Positions 8,932 to 17,744 of a stretch of 64,000 nt of DNA are shown here, piece by piece (the first letter of the stretch is position 1; every line of letters begins with the position of its first letter). The position numbers and the translations under genes were made by a program. The notes under the pieces were generated by a model. The model did no database searches and was not told the DNA's origin. It worked only from the letters and a program-made list of their open reading frames with translations. Source of the DNA: Brachybacterium squillarum M-6-3 (GTDB lineage: Bacteria; Actinomycetota; Actinomycetes; Actinomycetales; Dermabacteraceae). The DNA is taken from positions 558,001 through 622,000 of the forward strand of contig NZ_AGBX01000001.1 in the NCBI RefSeq assembly GCF_000225825.1, written 5' to 3'.

Positions 8932-9912
8932 TCAGGAGGGCAGGTCGCCGATGGCGGGCGGCTCGGGGGTCTCGCCGTCCTCGATGACCTGGCCGATGGT
9001 GGCCGCGTAGAGCGCGTCCCAGGTGCCGTCGGACTCGATGGCCTCCAGGAAGCCGTTGACGAAGTCCAGCGCCCCGTCGGCGTCCTTGTTCAGGCCGATG
9101 CCGTAGGGGTCCTCGGTGAAGGGCTCGCCGACCACGCTCACGGTCTCGTCGGCCTGGGAGTTGCCCAGCAGCACTCCCTGGTCCAGCACGTAGGCGTCGA
9201 CGCGACCCTGCTTGAGGGCAGCGACGCAGGACTCGTTGTCGGGCAGGGTCTGGATCTCGCCCGGGTCGGGCACGTTCTCCTCGATGGCCTGGGTGCCGGT
9301 CGAGTTGGACTGGGTGACCAGCGGCAGGCCGGAGAGGTCGTCGGGGCCGGTGATGGTCTCGGCGTCCTCGGTGCGCACCTGGATGGCGGTGCCGGAGAGG
9401 TAGTAGGGGCCGGCGAAGTCGATCTTCTCCATCCGCTCCGGGGTGATGGAGTAGGTGGCGATCACGCAGTCCACGGTGTCGTTCTGCACCATCGTCTCGC
9501 GGGTCTCGACGGTGGTGTCGATGTACTCGACCTTCTCCTCGCCGCCCTCGCCGAGGATGTAGCGGGCCAGCAGCTGGGTGATGCCGGCGTCGAAACCGCT
9601 GACCTGGCCGGTGGAGGGGTCGATGATGGAGAACACCTGGTTGGCGGTGGTGCCGCCGCGCACCAGCTGGTCGGCCTCGCGGATGGCAGTGGCCCAGCCG
9701 CTGGCGGCGATGTCGTCCTCGGAGGCGACGGGACCGGCGGCGATCGCCGCGGTGTAGTCCTCGCTCGTGCCGCCGCCGTCGCTGGCGTCACCGCCGTCGA
9801 GCGAGGGGGCGTCGGAGCCGTCCGAGGAGCAGGCGGCGAGGGCGGCCAGCGGGAGGACGGCGCCGGCAGCGAGGGTGGCGCGGCGGCCGGGGCGGAAGCT
9901 GCGGGGGGTCAT
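8932..9912 (-). CDS. gluB: glutamate-type amino acid ABC substrate-binding lipoprotein (GluB-like)
   Basis: The 326-residue secreted lipoprotein has a lipobox ending at Cys28 (LAALAACS) and a Gly/Asp/Ser linker up to about residue 50. A family 3 solute-binding domain follows, with VSGFDAGITQLLARYILG, VDCVIATYSITPERMEKIDFAGPYY and RVDAYVLDQGVLL. These are the ligand-loop patterns of polar amino acid binding proteins. It follows gluA after 40 bases and has its own ribosome site (GGAGATCCCC before the ATG). Confidence 0.88.
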   Translation of the reverse strand: MTPRSFRPGRRATLAAGAVLPLAALAACSSDGSDAPSLDGGDASDGGGTSEDYTAAIAAGPVASEDDIAASGWATAIREADQLVRGGTTANQVFSIIDPSTGQVSGFDAGITQLLARYILGEGGEEKVEYIDTTVETRETMVQNDTVDCVIATYSITPERMEKIDFAGPYYLSGTAIQVRTEDAETITGPDDLSGLPLVTQSNSTGTQAIEENVPDPGEIQTLPDNESCVAALKQGRVDAYVLDQGVLLGNSQADETVSVVGEPFTEDPYGIGLNKDADGALDFVNGFLEAIESDGTWDALYAATIGQVIEDGETPEPPAIGDLPS

Positions 9913-9952
9913 GGGGATCTCCTTCGGGGACGGGACGGGGTGCCGGCGCCGG

Positions 9953-10744
9953 TCAGTGCGCCAGGATCTTGGAGAGGAAGTCGCGGGCGCGCTGCGTCTG
10001 CGGGGCGGTGAAGAACTGCTCGGGCTCGCCCTGCTCGACGATCTCGGCCTGGTCCATGTAGACCACTCGGTCGCAGACGTGACGGGCGAAGCCCATCTCG
10101 TGGGTGACCACGAGCATGGTCATGCCGCGCTCGGCGAGCTCCTGCATCACGTCGAGCACCTCGTTGATGACCTCGGGGTCCAGCGCGGAGGTGGGCTCGT
10201 CGAACAGCAGCGCCTTGGGCTCCATGGCGAGGGCGCGGGCGATCGCGACGCGCTGCTGCTGGCCGCCGGAGAGGGCGGTGGGCAGGGACTGGGCCTTGTC
10301 GGCCAGGCCCACCCGCTCCAGCAGCTCCACCGCCCTCGCCTCGGCCTCGGCCTTGGGGAGCCGGCGCACCTTGCGGGGCCCGAGGCTGACGTTGTCGATG
10401 GCCTTGAGGTGCGGGAACAGGTTGAAGCTCTGGAAGACCATGCCGACGTCGGAGCGCAGGCGGGTCAGCTCCCGACCCTCCTCGGGCAGCGGCTCGCCGT
10501 CGATGGTGATCTCGCCGTCGGAGATGGTCTCGAGGCGGTTGATGCAGCGGCACAGGGTGGACTTGCCGGAGCCGGAGGCGCCGATCAGCGCCACCACCTC
10601 GCGCTCACGGATGTCGAGGTCGATGTCGGTGAGGGCCGCGAAGTCCCCGAAGTACTTGGTCACGCCGCGGACCGAGATCAGCGGCTCCCCGATCTGCTTG
10701 GGGGAGGGCTGCCGGGGGGCGGCGGGCTCGCGGGCGTCGTTCAT
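9953..10744 (-). CDS. gluA: glutamate-type amino acid ABC transporter ATPase (GluA-like)
   Basis: This 263-residue ATPase has Walker [10 protein letters not shown] near residue 54, the signature LSGGQQQR, Walker [15 protein letters not shown] and the switch VTHEMGFA, all standard for polar amino acid importers. ATG 10744 (MNDAREPA) was chosen over an upstream ATG because the domain starts shortly after it. The preceding 180 bases read as unlikely protein. It is the first gene of gluABCD plus the amidotransferase. Confidence 0.88.
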   Translation of the reverse strand: MNDAREPAAPRQPSPKQIGEPLISVRGVTKYFGDFAALTDIDLDIREREVVALIGASGSGKSTLCRCINRLETISDGEITIDGEPLPEEGRELTRLRSDVGMVFQSFNLFPHLKAIDNVSLGPRKVRRLPKAEAEARAVELLERVGLADKAQSLPTALSGGQQQRVAIARALAMEPKALLFDEPTSALDPEVINEVLDVMQELAERGMTMLVVTHEMGFARHVCDRVVYMDQAEIVEQGEPEQFFTAPQTQRARDFLSKILAH

Positions 10745-10881
10745 GGCCCGATCCTTCGCCTGCCGAGCCCCTCCTGTCCAGCCGACGGACACACAGACCG
10801 TCATATGGACGAATCCGGCGCCCGGGCGGGGTCGCGCGCTCCGGGCGGTGCGACTCCCGGCGGGTCGTGTCCATCCGATGG

Positions 10882-10930
10882 ACTCAGGTGGCAGGTCGCG
10901 TGGATAGTGCACGCCACCTGCCACCTGAGT
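10882..10930. terminator. large palindrome between gluA and the pyridoxal kinase gene
   Basis: Arms of 15 bp (ACTCAGGTGGCAGGT and its complement) continue after one C/C mismatch into a further GCGTG/CACGC stem, with a seven-base loop. It lies 58 bases past the stop of the kinase gene and 138 bases before gluA. It is probably the kinase terminator, though no U-run follows. An operator role upstream of gluA is not excluded. Confidence 0.6.
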
Positions 10931-10987
10931 GCGTTCGGTGGACAGCCTCGGCCGGGCCAGAGGCGCGGGTGCCCGGCCTGGGGGGGG

Positions 10988-11788
10988 TCAGCGGCCGTAG
11001 GCCCCCTGGTAGACGGCCTCGAAGGGGGCGTGCCCGCCCTGGCGGTGCTCGATCGAGCTGGTCACGACGTCCTTGGCCGCGCGCGCGGCCTCGAGCGGGG
11101 TGGCGCCCTTGGCGAGCTCTGCGGTGACGGCGGCGGCCAGCGTGCAACCGGCGCCGGAGACCCGCTCCTCGCCGATCTTCGGGGCGCGCAGCTCGACGAC
11201 CTGCTCGCCGTCGTAGAACACGTCCACCGCGTCCTCGCCGTCCAGCACCACGCCGCCCTTGGCCAGCACGATCACGTCGTAGCGGTCGTGGATGCGGCGG
11301 GCGGCCTCGGTGAGCTGCTCGACGGTGGTGATCTCCTCCATGCCCGAGAGCGCGAGGGTCTCGAAATGGTTGGGGGTCACGTAGGTGGCCAGCGGAAGGA
11401 TCTGCTCCTTGAGGGCGTTGTCGGTGTCCAGGGCCGCGCCGGGCTCCTGGCCCTTGCAGATCAGCACCGGGTCCAGCACCACGTTCGCGAAGGAGCGCTC
11501 GGCGAGGGAGGCGGCCACGGTCTCGATGGTGGCGGGGGTGCCGAGCATGCCGATCTTCACCGTGTCCACGTCGTGCACGGCGGTGGAGGCCTCGATCTGG
11601 TCGCGGATCACCTGGGGGTCCACCGGCACGAAGCGATGGCCCCAGTCGTTGGCGGGATCGAAGGAGACGATGCAGGTCAGCGCGGCGGTGCCGAAGGTGC
11701 CGAGCTGGTGGAACGTCTTGATGTCGGTCTGGGCGCCGGCGCCTCCGGTGGCCTCGGAGCCGGCGATGGTCAGGGCGACGTGGGTCAT
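10988..11788 (-). CDS. pdxK: pyridoxal/pyridoxine kinase, ThiD-like (PdxK)
   Basis: The 266-residue ribokinase-fold enzyme phosphorylates pyridoxal/pyridoxine, giving vitamin B6 phosphates. TIAGSEATGGAGAQTDIKTF is the substrate loop shared with ThiD. FDPANDWGHRFVPVD resembles the Bacillus-type PdxK more than hydroxymethylpyrimidine kinases. The ATP and catalytic motif is SGAGCTLAAAVTAELAKG (anion hole and catalytic base near residue 213). The ATG has GGAAGGA upstream. The ThiD reading remains possible because the families overlap. No thiamine genes are adjacent. Confidence 0.78.
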   Translation of the reverse strand: MTHVALTIAGSEATGGAGAQTDIKTFHQLGTFGTAALTCIVSFDPANDWGHRFVPVDPQVIRDQIEASTAVHDVDTVKIGMLGTPATIETVAASLAERSFANVVLDPVLICKGQEPGAALDTDNALKEQILPLATYVTPNHFETLALSGMEEITTVEQLTEAARRIHDRYDVIVLAKGGVVLDGEDAVDVFYDGEQVVELRAPKIGEERVSGAGCTLAAAVTAELAKGATPLEAARAAKDVVTSSIEHRQGGHAPFEAVYQGAYGR

Positions 11789-12061
11789 GGGGTCCTTCCT
11801 TCACGGATGACTCGGATCAGGGTGCGCCGAGGGGACCCCGTGCGGGGTGGTGCCTCGGCATCGACCGCGCGCTCCCAGGGCTCGCGGGGCCCGACCGTCC
11901 CGGCCGCGACCCGCCGCGACCCGTCGCGTCGGTCCTGCCGCGCGCTCCCAGGGAGCTGGTGTCCCGTCGCAGCGGCAGAGCATCCAGCGTAGCGGTCGCG
12001 GGGCGGGGACGTGGCCGCCGTCCGGGTGGGGACGGCCCGGGGTCCGCGCGGCCGGCTCCGA

Positions 12062-12067
12062 TAGGGT
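12062..12067 (+). promoter_or_regulatory. -10 element of a probable leaderless GtrA transcript
   Basis: TAGGGT lies exactly six bases before the GTG start at 12074, and no ribosome-binding sequence lies between them. A transcript starting at the GTG itself would be leaderless. The same spacing recurs at other genes in this window. Confidence 0.5.
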
Positions 12068-12073
12068 GCCGGG

Positions 12074-12598
12074 GTGTCGGAGATGCCGGAGGCCCCCGCA
12101 CCCCCGCGGTCCGTCGAGGCCCGACGCGGGGGCGGTCCGCGCGCCCGCCTCCGGGGACTGCTGGACGACCACCTGGCCTCCTCGCTGAAGTTCCTCACCG
12201 TGGGCGGCCTCGTGTTCCTGCTGGACGCCGCGATGTACAACGCGCTGGTGTTCTGGGAGCCCGGGCAGGGCTGGGGCGAGGGTTTCCTGCACGCCCAGCC
12301 GCTGACGGCGAAGGTGCTGACCATCGCCCTGGCCTCCTGCCTCACCTACCTGGGCAACCGGCTGTGGACCTTCGGGGACCGCCCCGCGCCACCCACCGGC
12401 CGCTCGGTCCTCGCCTTCGTGCTGGTCAACGTGATGGCGGCGGGGCTGCAGCTGGCCTGCCTGGGCTTCTCCCGCTACGTGCTGGGGCTGGACTCGCCGC
12501 TCGCGGACAACATCTCCGGCACCCTCATCGGGCAGGTCGTCTCGACCTCGTTCCGCTACGTCACCTACGGCCGCTTCGTCTTCCCGCGGGAGCGCTGA
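12074..12598 (+). CDS. GtrA family membrane protein
   Basis: The 174-residue protein has four hydrophobic helices (SLKFLTVGGLVFLLDAAMYN, VLTIALASCLTYLGNRLW, VLAFVLVNVMAAGLQLAC and a C-terminal helix) and ends with the family pattern SFRYVTYGRFVF. GtrA proteins are thought to help move lipid-linked sugars across the membrane. No glycosyltransferase is adjacent, so the partner is unknown. The first 37 residues are polar and charged. GTG 12074 fits the leaderless promoter; ATG 12083 is an alternative. Confidence 0.85.
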   Translation: MSEMPEAPAPPRSVEARRGGGPRARLRGLLDDHLASSLKFLTVGGLVFLLDAAMYNALVFWEPGQGWGEGFLHAQPLTAKVLTIALASCLTYLGNRLWTFGDRPAPPTGRSVLAFVLVNVMAAGLQLACLGFSRYVLGLDSPLADNISGTLIGQVVSTSFRYVTYGRFVFPRER

Positions 12599-12703
12599 GA
12601 CCGGCCGATCGGGGCGAGGTCGGTCACGGGGCGGACACGGACGGACGGGCACTGCCGGTCGGACGCCCCTCGCCGGCGGGGCGCGCTCTGCCAGACTCGG
12701 GCC

Positions 12704-13981
12704 ATGAGCGAGACCTCCGGCACCCTGCCCTCCGCCCCCTCGGCCCGCGGCCCCTGGATGCGCGCCTCCCGCGCCACCGGTCTGCTGCGGGACGAGCAGG
12801 CCCAGGCCACGATCTTCGCCCGCATGTCGGCCCTGGCCGCGAGCACGGGCGCCGCGAACCTGGGCCAGGGCTTCCCGGACACGGACCCGCCCGAGCCGGT
12901 CGCCGAGGCCGCCGTCGCGGCGATCCGCGGCGGGGTGAACCAGTACCCGCCGGGCCGCGGCGAGGCAGTGCTGCGGGAGGCGATCGCCGCCCACCAGCGC
13001 CGTCGCTACGGGCTGCCCTGGGACCCGGACACCGAGGTGCTGGTGACCACGGGTGCCACCGAGGCCCTGGCCGCGACGCTGCTGGCGCTGCTGGAGCCCG
13101 GCGACGAGGTGCTCACCCTGGAGCCCTTCTACGACCAGTACGCGGCGATGATCGCCCTGGCCGGCGGCGTGCACCGGACGGTGCCGATCGCGATCACCGA
13201 CGACGGCGCGGGGACCCTGGAGCTGGACGTGGACCCCGAGGTGCTGGCCGCCGCGGTGGGTCCGCACACCCGGGTGATCCTGCTGAACACGCCGCACAAC
13301 CCCACCGGGCTGCTGCTCGGCGAGGGGGCGCAGCGGGCGCTGCTGGCGGCCGCGCAGAGGCACGACGCGGTGATCGTCACCGACGAGGTCTACGAGCACC
13401 TGGTCTTCGACGGGTTCGCCCACCGTCCGATCGCGGCGCTGCCGGGGGCGGCCGAGCGCACCGTGAGCATCTCTTCGGCGGGCAAGACCTTCTCGGTGAC
13501 GGGCTGGAAGATCGGCTGGGTGACGGCACGGCCCGCCCTGCTCACGGCGGTCCTCGGCGTGAAGCAGTGGCTGACCTTCGTCTCCGGTGCCCCCTTCCAG
13601 GGTGCCGTCGCCGCCGGCCTGTCCCTTCCCGAGGAGGAGCTGAGCCGGATCGCCACCGACCTCGCGGGGCGGCGGGACCTGCTGGTGGGCGGGCTGCGGG
13701 AGATCGGCTTCCGGGTCTCGCGGCCGTCCGCGGGCTACTTCGCCCTGGCCGACCCGGGACCCTTCGGGGAGCACGACGCGGCGGCCCTGGCCGAACGCCT
13801 GCCGGCCGAGGCCGGAGTGGTCGGCATCCCGCTCGGCGCCTTCTACCGTCCCGAGGCGGAGCCGGTGGTGCCGGTCCACGGGCCCGATCCGCGCACCCTG
13901 CTGCGGCTGGCCTTCTGCAAGGACCGGCCGACGATCGAGCGCGCCCTGGAGGGCCTGGAGTCGTGGGCGCGGGACCGCTGA
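12704..13981 (+). CDS. class I/II PLP-dependent aminotransferase (DapC / kynurenine aminotransferase-like)
   Basis: The 425-residue fold type I aminotransferase has the PLP lysine at Lys261 within SSAGKTFSVTGWKIGW. LNTPHNPTG and VTDEVYEHLVF supply the PLP-ring and phosphate contacts, and the early LGQGFPDTDPPEPV matches the kynurenine aminotransferase / N-succinyldiaminopimelate aminotransferase subgroup. The amino donor is unproven. In actinobacteria this subgroup often serves lysine synthesis. CAGACT six bases before the ATG suggests a leaderless start. Confidence 0.85.
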   Translation: MSETSGTLPSAPSARGPWMRASRATGLLRDEQAQATIFARMSALAASTGAANLGQGFPDTDPPEPVAEAAVAAIRGGVNQYPPGRGEAVLREAIAAHQRRRYGLPWDPDTEVLVTTGATEALAATLLALLEPGDEVLTLEPFYDQYAAMIALAGGVHRTVPIAITDDGAGTLELDVDPEVLAAAVGPHTRVILLNTPHNPTGLLLGEGAQRALLAAAQRHDAVIVTDEVYEHLVFDGFAHRPIAALPGAAERTVSISSAGKTFSVTGWKIGWVTARPALLTAVLGVKQWLTFVSGAPFQGAVAAGLSLPEEELSRIATDLAGRRDLLVGGLREIGFRVSRPSAGYFALADPGPFGEHDAAALAERLPAEAGVVGIPLGAFYRPEAEPVVPVHGPDPRTLLRLAFCKDRPTIERALEGLESWARDR

Positions 13982-13994
13982 GAGCGGTCCCGCG
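13968..13994 (+). terminator. terminator hairpin enclosing the aminotransferase stop codon
   Basis: Arms CGCGGGACCGC and GCGGTCCCGCG (11 bp, perfect) flank a five-base loop TGAGA, whose first three bases are the stop codon of the aminotransferase. The gene is convergent with the one ending at 14028, so the hairpin may serve both strands. There is no U-run. Confidence 0.65.
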
Positions 13995-14027
13995 CGAGGC
14001 CGCCCCCGGGACGGGGACGGCGATCGA

Positions 14028-14882
14028 TCAGAACTCGATGTACCACTCGCCGTCGCCGGCCTGGGAGAGGGTCAGCGAGTCGCTGGTGAAGTAGGTGGAG
14101 ACGCCGATGGTGCCGTCCCCGTTGTCGGTGGCATCGAGGTCCGACTCGTCGAAGCCCTCGAGCATCGAGGGGTCGTACTCGTCGAGCGTCCCCGCGCTCT
14201 CCACGTCCTCGGCACAGGAGTCCAGCGCCGAGCCGGTGATCTGCTCCCCGGTGGTGGGATCCATGAACTGCTCGCACATGCCGCGGGCGTCCTGATCGGC
14301 GGCGGCCTCCAGGTAGGCCATGACCCGCGAGCGGGCCGCGTCGAGGTCGGCGTCGGTGACGCTGCTGTCCTCCTCGGTCGCCTCCTCGGAGGTCTCGACC
14401 TCGGTGGTCTGCTCCTCGGTGGTGGACTCCTCGGTCGCCTCGGTGGCGGTGGTCTCCTCGCCGCCGGTGGTCTCGCCGTCGTCGTTCCCGGTGAGCGCCC
14501 AGACGACGACGCCGATGATCACGACGATCACCGCGAGGATCGCGCATCCGCCGCAGATGAACAGGGCGATGCGGCCGCCCTTGCCCTTCGGCGGCTCCCC
14601 CGACGGCGGCTGGGCGCTGCCCGGGTAGCCGGCGCCCTGCCCGGAGCCGGAGGCCGCGCCGGGGTAGCCGGCCGGGGAGGCCTGGCCCTGCTGGCCGTAT
14701 CCCTGCTGACCGTAGCCCTGCTGGCCATATCCCGGCTGCTGGCCATATTCCTGCTGCTGGCCGTAGCCCGGCTGCTGCCCGTGCTCGGGCTGCTGGCCGT
14801 GCCCCTGTCGGCCCTGGCCATAGCCGCCCTGCCCGTCCTGCGGGAAGGACTGACCCCATTGGTTCTGCGGAGGCTGAGACAT
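14028..14882 (-). CDS. Gln/Gly/Tyr-rich single-pass membrane protein of unknown function
   Basis: The 284-residue protein has three parts. Residues 1 to about 95 are low-complexity with repeats of the GYGQQ and HGQQP type. One transmembrane helix follows at about 103-127 (IALFICGGCAILAVIVVI). The outer part is an acidic Thr/Glu linker followed by a small domain (about 180-284) resembling DUF4878/lumazine-like extracytoplasmic domains, with two cysteines and a C-terminal EWYIEF. The cytoplasmic low-complexity region and acidic linker are typical of actinobacterial envelope proteins. The start is set by MSQPPQ. Confidence 0.7.
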   Translation of the reverse strand: MSQPPQNQWGQSFPQDGQGGYGQGRQGHGQQPEHGQQPGYGQQQEYGQQPGYGQQGYGQQGYGQQGQASPAGYPGAASGSGQGAGYPGSAQPPSGEPPKGKGGRIALFICGGCAILAVIVVIIGVVVWALTGNDDGETTGGEETTATEATEESTTEEQTTEVETSEEATEEDSSVTDADLDAARSRVMAYLEAAADQDARGMCEQFMDPTTGEQITGSALDSCAEDVESAGTLDEYDPSMLEGFDESDLDATDNGDGTIGVSTYFTSDSLTLSQAGDGEWYIEF

Positions 14883-15039
14883 GTGCGTGCGGCGCCGCGG
14901 CGGGCGGCGCCTCCCCTTTCTGTGGCTGCCGGATCCGTCGGGACGGACCCGACGCCCACAGGGTATACGGGGACGCGACCGCGCCCCGGGTACCGGTCCG
15001 GTCACGGAACGGGCATCCGGGGCGCGACGTGGCGGCTGG

Positions 15040-17175
15040 TCAGCCGGTGAAGGTGCTCCCGTGGAAGGTGCGGCCGACGGCGCGCCGGGAGGCGCCGGAC
15101 TGGTCGAGGTAGGGGGTGATGCCGCCGCGGTGCCGGGGGAAGCCGGCCCCGAGGATCATCGCGAGGTCGACCTGCTCGGGCCGCTCCACGACGCCCTCCT
15201 CGAGCATCAGCGCGATCTCCTCGGCGAGGCCGTCCTGCACCCGCTCCAACAGGGCATCGCCCACGGGGGCGTCGCGGCGGGTGCCGCCGCCGAAGGTCTC
15301 GGCGACCACGGGCGAGACCGGGGCGTGCACGGCGGTGCGGCTGCGCTCGGTGAAGCGGCGCTTCTCCTCGGCCATCTCCTGCAGGCCCTCGGAGGCGTGG
15401 AACCGCTCCCCCAGCTCGTCGCGCAGCACCACACCGACGTGGTCGGCGACCGCGAGACCCACCAGGTCCAGCAGGGTGAAGGGGCGCATCGGCAGGCCCA
15501 GGGCGTCCAGGGAGGCGTCCACCTCGGCGGGGTCGGCCCCGGCGTCCAGGGACTCCAGCACCGCACCGAGCACCCGGAACAGCAGCCGGTTGACGATGAA
15601 GCCGGGCGCGTCGGCGCTGCGCACGGCGAACTTCCGCAGCCGGCGGACCACCTCGAGGCCGGTGGCGAGGGTGGCCTCGTCGGTGTCGGCGGTGTGGATC
15701 ACCTCGACCAGCGGCATCTTCGCGACGGGGTTGAAGAAGTGCAGGCCGACCACGCGCTCGGGGTGGGCGAGGCCCTCGGCCATCGCGCCCACGGAGAGGG
15801 AGGAGGTGTTGGAGACCAGCAGGGCGTCCTCGGCGAGCACGCCCTCCAGCTCGGCGAAGACGGACTGCTTGATCCGCAGCACCTCGGGGACGGCCTCGAG
15901 CACCAGGTCGCAGCCGGACAGGTCGGCGACGTCGGTGGTGACGGACAGCCCCTCGGCGATCGCGGTGGCGGTGGCCTCGTCGATGCGGCCACGGGCGGCG
16001 GTCTCGGCGACGACCTCGCGGGCGTGGGCGAGGCCTTTCGCGGCGATGTCGGCGTCGAGGTCGCGCATCACGACGGGCACCTGCAGGCCGAGGGCGAGCT
16101 GCGCGGCGATCTGGGAGGCCATGAGGCCGGCGCCGGCGACGCCGACGCGGCGGATCTCCTTCGCGCCCTCGACGGGGGTGCGGCCGGGCTTGCCGCGGCG
16201 CAGCAGCTCGGCGGCGTAGAGGGAGGCGGCCGCGGCGGGGCCGGCCACGAGCGCGGCCAGCGCCTCGGCTTCGCGCTCCAGGGCGACCGGCAGCTCGGAT
16301 CCGGGCAGCGCTTGCAGCAGCTCGATCACGCGGGCGGCCGAGGGCGCGCCCTGGGCCTCCAGGCGCAGGGCCCACTCGCGGCGGGTCTCCGCCGGGGAGT
16401 GCGGGGCGTCCAGGGCGTCGGCGAGCGCCTCGGCCTCCGGGCTGCCCGTGGCGGGCAGGGCGGGGCCGCGGCCGGGCCAGGCTTCGCCGGCCGCACCGTC
16501 CTCGTCCACGTGCGCGGCGACCAGGGCGGCGAACTCCGCCAGGGCGGCGTCGAGGTCGGCGGCGAGGGCGTCGACGAGGCCGGTCTCGGCGGCCTGCTCG
16601 GCCGTGAGCTGCTTGTCCCGGGCGGGGTCCTCGATGATCATGCGGACCGCGGTCTCGGGGCCGACGACGGAGGAGAGCAGGGTGGTGCCGCCCCAGCCGG
16701 GGAGGATGCCGAGGCTGGTCTCGGGCAGGCCGATGCCGCGGACGCCGGGGGCGGCGGTGCGGACGTCGGCCATCAGCGCCATCTCGAGGCCGCCGCCGAG
16801 GGCGACGCCGTTGAGGTGGGCGAGGATCGGGACAGGGCTGGTGCGGGCGCGGACCTGCAGCGCGTGGGCGCGGGCGGTCATGGCGGGCACGTGGGCGGCG
16901 GCCGAGGGATCGGCGAACATCGACAGGTCGGCGCCGGCGAGGAACACCTTCCCGGTGCCGGTGAGGGCGATGGCCCGGACCTCCCCGGCGTCGGCGCGGT
17001 CCAGGGCGGTCTCCAGCGCGCCGGTGACGGCCTCGAGGGAGCGGGGGCCGAGGGTGGCGGGGCGCTTCTCCTCCCCCTGGGGCGGGGCGAAGGTCAGCAC
17101 CGCGACGGTGCCGAGTCCGGGGTGCTCGCGGTCCTCGGTCAGGACGCGGGTGACGTGCTCGGTGTAGGGGGGCAT
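15040..17175 (-). CDS. fadB: fused enoyl-CoA hydratase / 3-hydroxyacyl-CoA dehydrogenase (FadB/FadJ type)
   Basis: The 711-residue enzyme does steps two and three of fatty acid beta-oxidation. The hydratase domain (about 20-200) keeps both catalytic glutamates, in GGGLEMAL and LPETSLGILPGWGG. The dehydrogenase domain begins near residue 325 with the NAD motif GVAGAGLMASQ. The usual third glycine is Ala, common in actinobacterial members. It has the catalytic HFFNPV histidine, followed by the C-terminal dimer domains. No thiolase is adjacent; a thiolase gene with the same upstream motif lies 43 kb away at 60047. ATG 17175 has AAAGG upstream. Confidence 0.9.
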   Translation of the reverse strand: MPPYTEHVTRVLTEDREHPGLGTVAVLTFAPPQGEEKRPATLGPRSLEAVTGALETALDRADAGEVRAIALTGTGKVFLAGADLSMFADPSAAAHVPAMTARAHALQVRARTSPVPILAHLNGVALGGGLEMALMADVRTAAPGVRGIGLPETSLGILPGWGGTTLLSSVVGPETAVRMIIEDPARDKQLTAEQAAETGLVDALAADLDAALAEFAALVAAHVDEDGAAGEAWPGRGPALPATGSPEAEALADALDAPHSPAETRREWALRLEAQGAPSAARVIELLQALPGSELPVALEREAEALAALVAGPAAAASLYAAELLRRGKPGRTPVEGAKEIRRVGVAGAGLMASQIAAQLALGLQVPVVMRDLDADIAAKGLAHAREVVAETAARGRIDEATATAIAEGLSVTTDVADLSGCDLVLEAVPEVLRIKQSVFAELEGVLAEDALLVSNTSSLSVGAMAEGLAHPERVVGLHFFNPVAKMPLVEVIHTADTDEATLATGLEVVRRLRKFAVRSADAPGFIVNRLLFRVLGAVLESLDAGADPAEVDASLDALGLPMRPFTLLDLVGLAVADHVGVVLRDELGERFHASEGLQEMAEEKRRFTERSRTAVHAPVSPVVAETFGGGTRRDAPVGDALLERVQDGLAEEIALMLEEGVVERPEQVDLAMILGAGFPRHRGGITPYLDQSGASRRAVGRTFHGSTFTG

Positions 17176-17247
17176 CGGGGGCCTTTCGCGGTCTCGTCGT
17201 CGAGGGCAGTCGAGGGCTTCGGGGCCCGCGGGGGCCTGGAGCGCCAG

Positions 17248-17273
17248 GTTTCTGATACCGCGGGTTTCAGATA
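17248..17273. promoter_or_regulatory. operator-like palindrome upstream of the fused beta-oxidation gene
   Basis: The 19-bp core CTGATACCGCGGGTTTCAG (17252-17270) is an imperfect palindrome with flanking GTT and ATA. The same 26-bp arrangement with only four differences stands before the thiolase gene at 60120-60145. It lies 73 bases before the ATG, where a TetR-type or other fatty acid repressor would bind. The cognate regulator is not in this window. Confidence 0.75.
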
Positions 17274-17324
17274 GATCATGCCCCAGCGGCGGCGGGCCTG
17301 TCCACCGCGGCGGCCGGCTCGCGC

Positions 17325-17744
17325 TCAGGGCACCTCGACGTGGAGCGGCTCGGCGTCCCCGGTCGAGGGCAGCGCGGCGCCCCGCTCGATGCCCTCGATC
17401 CGCACGGTCACCGTGCCGCCGTCCCAGGTGGACCAGCTCAGGCTGTGCTCGCCGGGAGTGGCAGGCCGCTCGCGGCTGCCGGTGCCGTCCTCGACGGGGT
17501 CCCCGTCGGCGTCGTGGACCTGGCCCGGCTCCAGCTCCTCCTGCACGGCACCGGGGTCGGTGGTGCCGGGGTCCTCCGTGCCCGGGCGCTGGGCGAGCGC
17601 CACGATCGCGCCGACCCCGCTGAGGACCAGGCCGAGGGCGAGCAGCTGGCCGACCACGGCGATCACCACCACCGCCACCAGGGTCCGGGGGGTCAGCCCC
17701 CGGGCGGACGACGACTCGGGGAGGTCCGCCGGGCGCGGGGGCAC
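17325..17744 (-). CDS. small membrane protein of unknown function
   Basis: The 139-residue protein has one long hydrophobic segment (TLVAVVVIAVVGQLLALGLVLSGVGAIVAL, residues about 20-49). A Pro/Asp/Glu-rich outer domain with predicted strands (HSLSWSTWDGGTVTVRIEGIE) follows. No family was recognised. The GTG start directly abuts the stop of the betaine-binding protein gene, so it is the last gene of that operon, perhaps an accessory protein. Confidence 0.6.
   Translation of the reverse strand: MPPRPADLPESSSARGLTPRTLVAVVVIAVVGQLLALGLVLSGVGAIVALAQRPGTEDPGTTDPGAVQEELEPGQVHDADGDPVEDGTGSRERPATPGEHSLSWSTWDGGTVTVRIEGIERGAALPSTGDAEPLHVEVP

Noticed and set aside
11789..12073. A TPP or other riboswitch between the kinase and GtrA genes
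   Set aside because: Only a repeated GCGCGCTCCCAGGG word was seen, and no thi-box or other conserved core is present.
14028..14882. A phase-variable gene because of the GYGQQ-coding repeats
   Set aside because: Repeats are imperfect at the DNA level and in-frame; low-complexity Gln/Gly tails are common in actinobacterial envelope proteins.
14881..17274. A 797-codon open frame on the plus strand
   Set aside because: It is antisense to the fused beta-oxidation enzyme, which has intact catalytic motifs.
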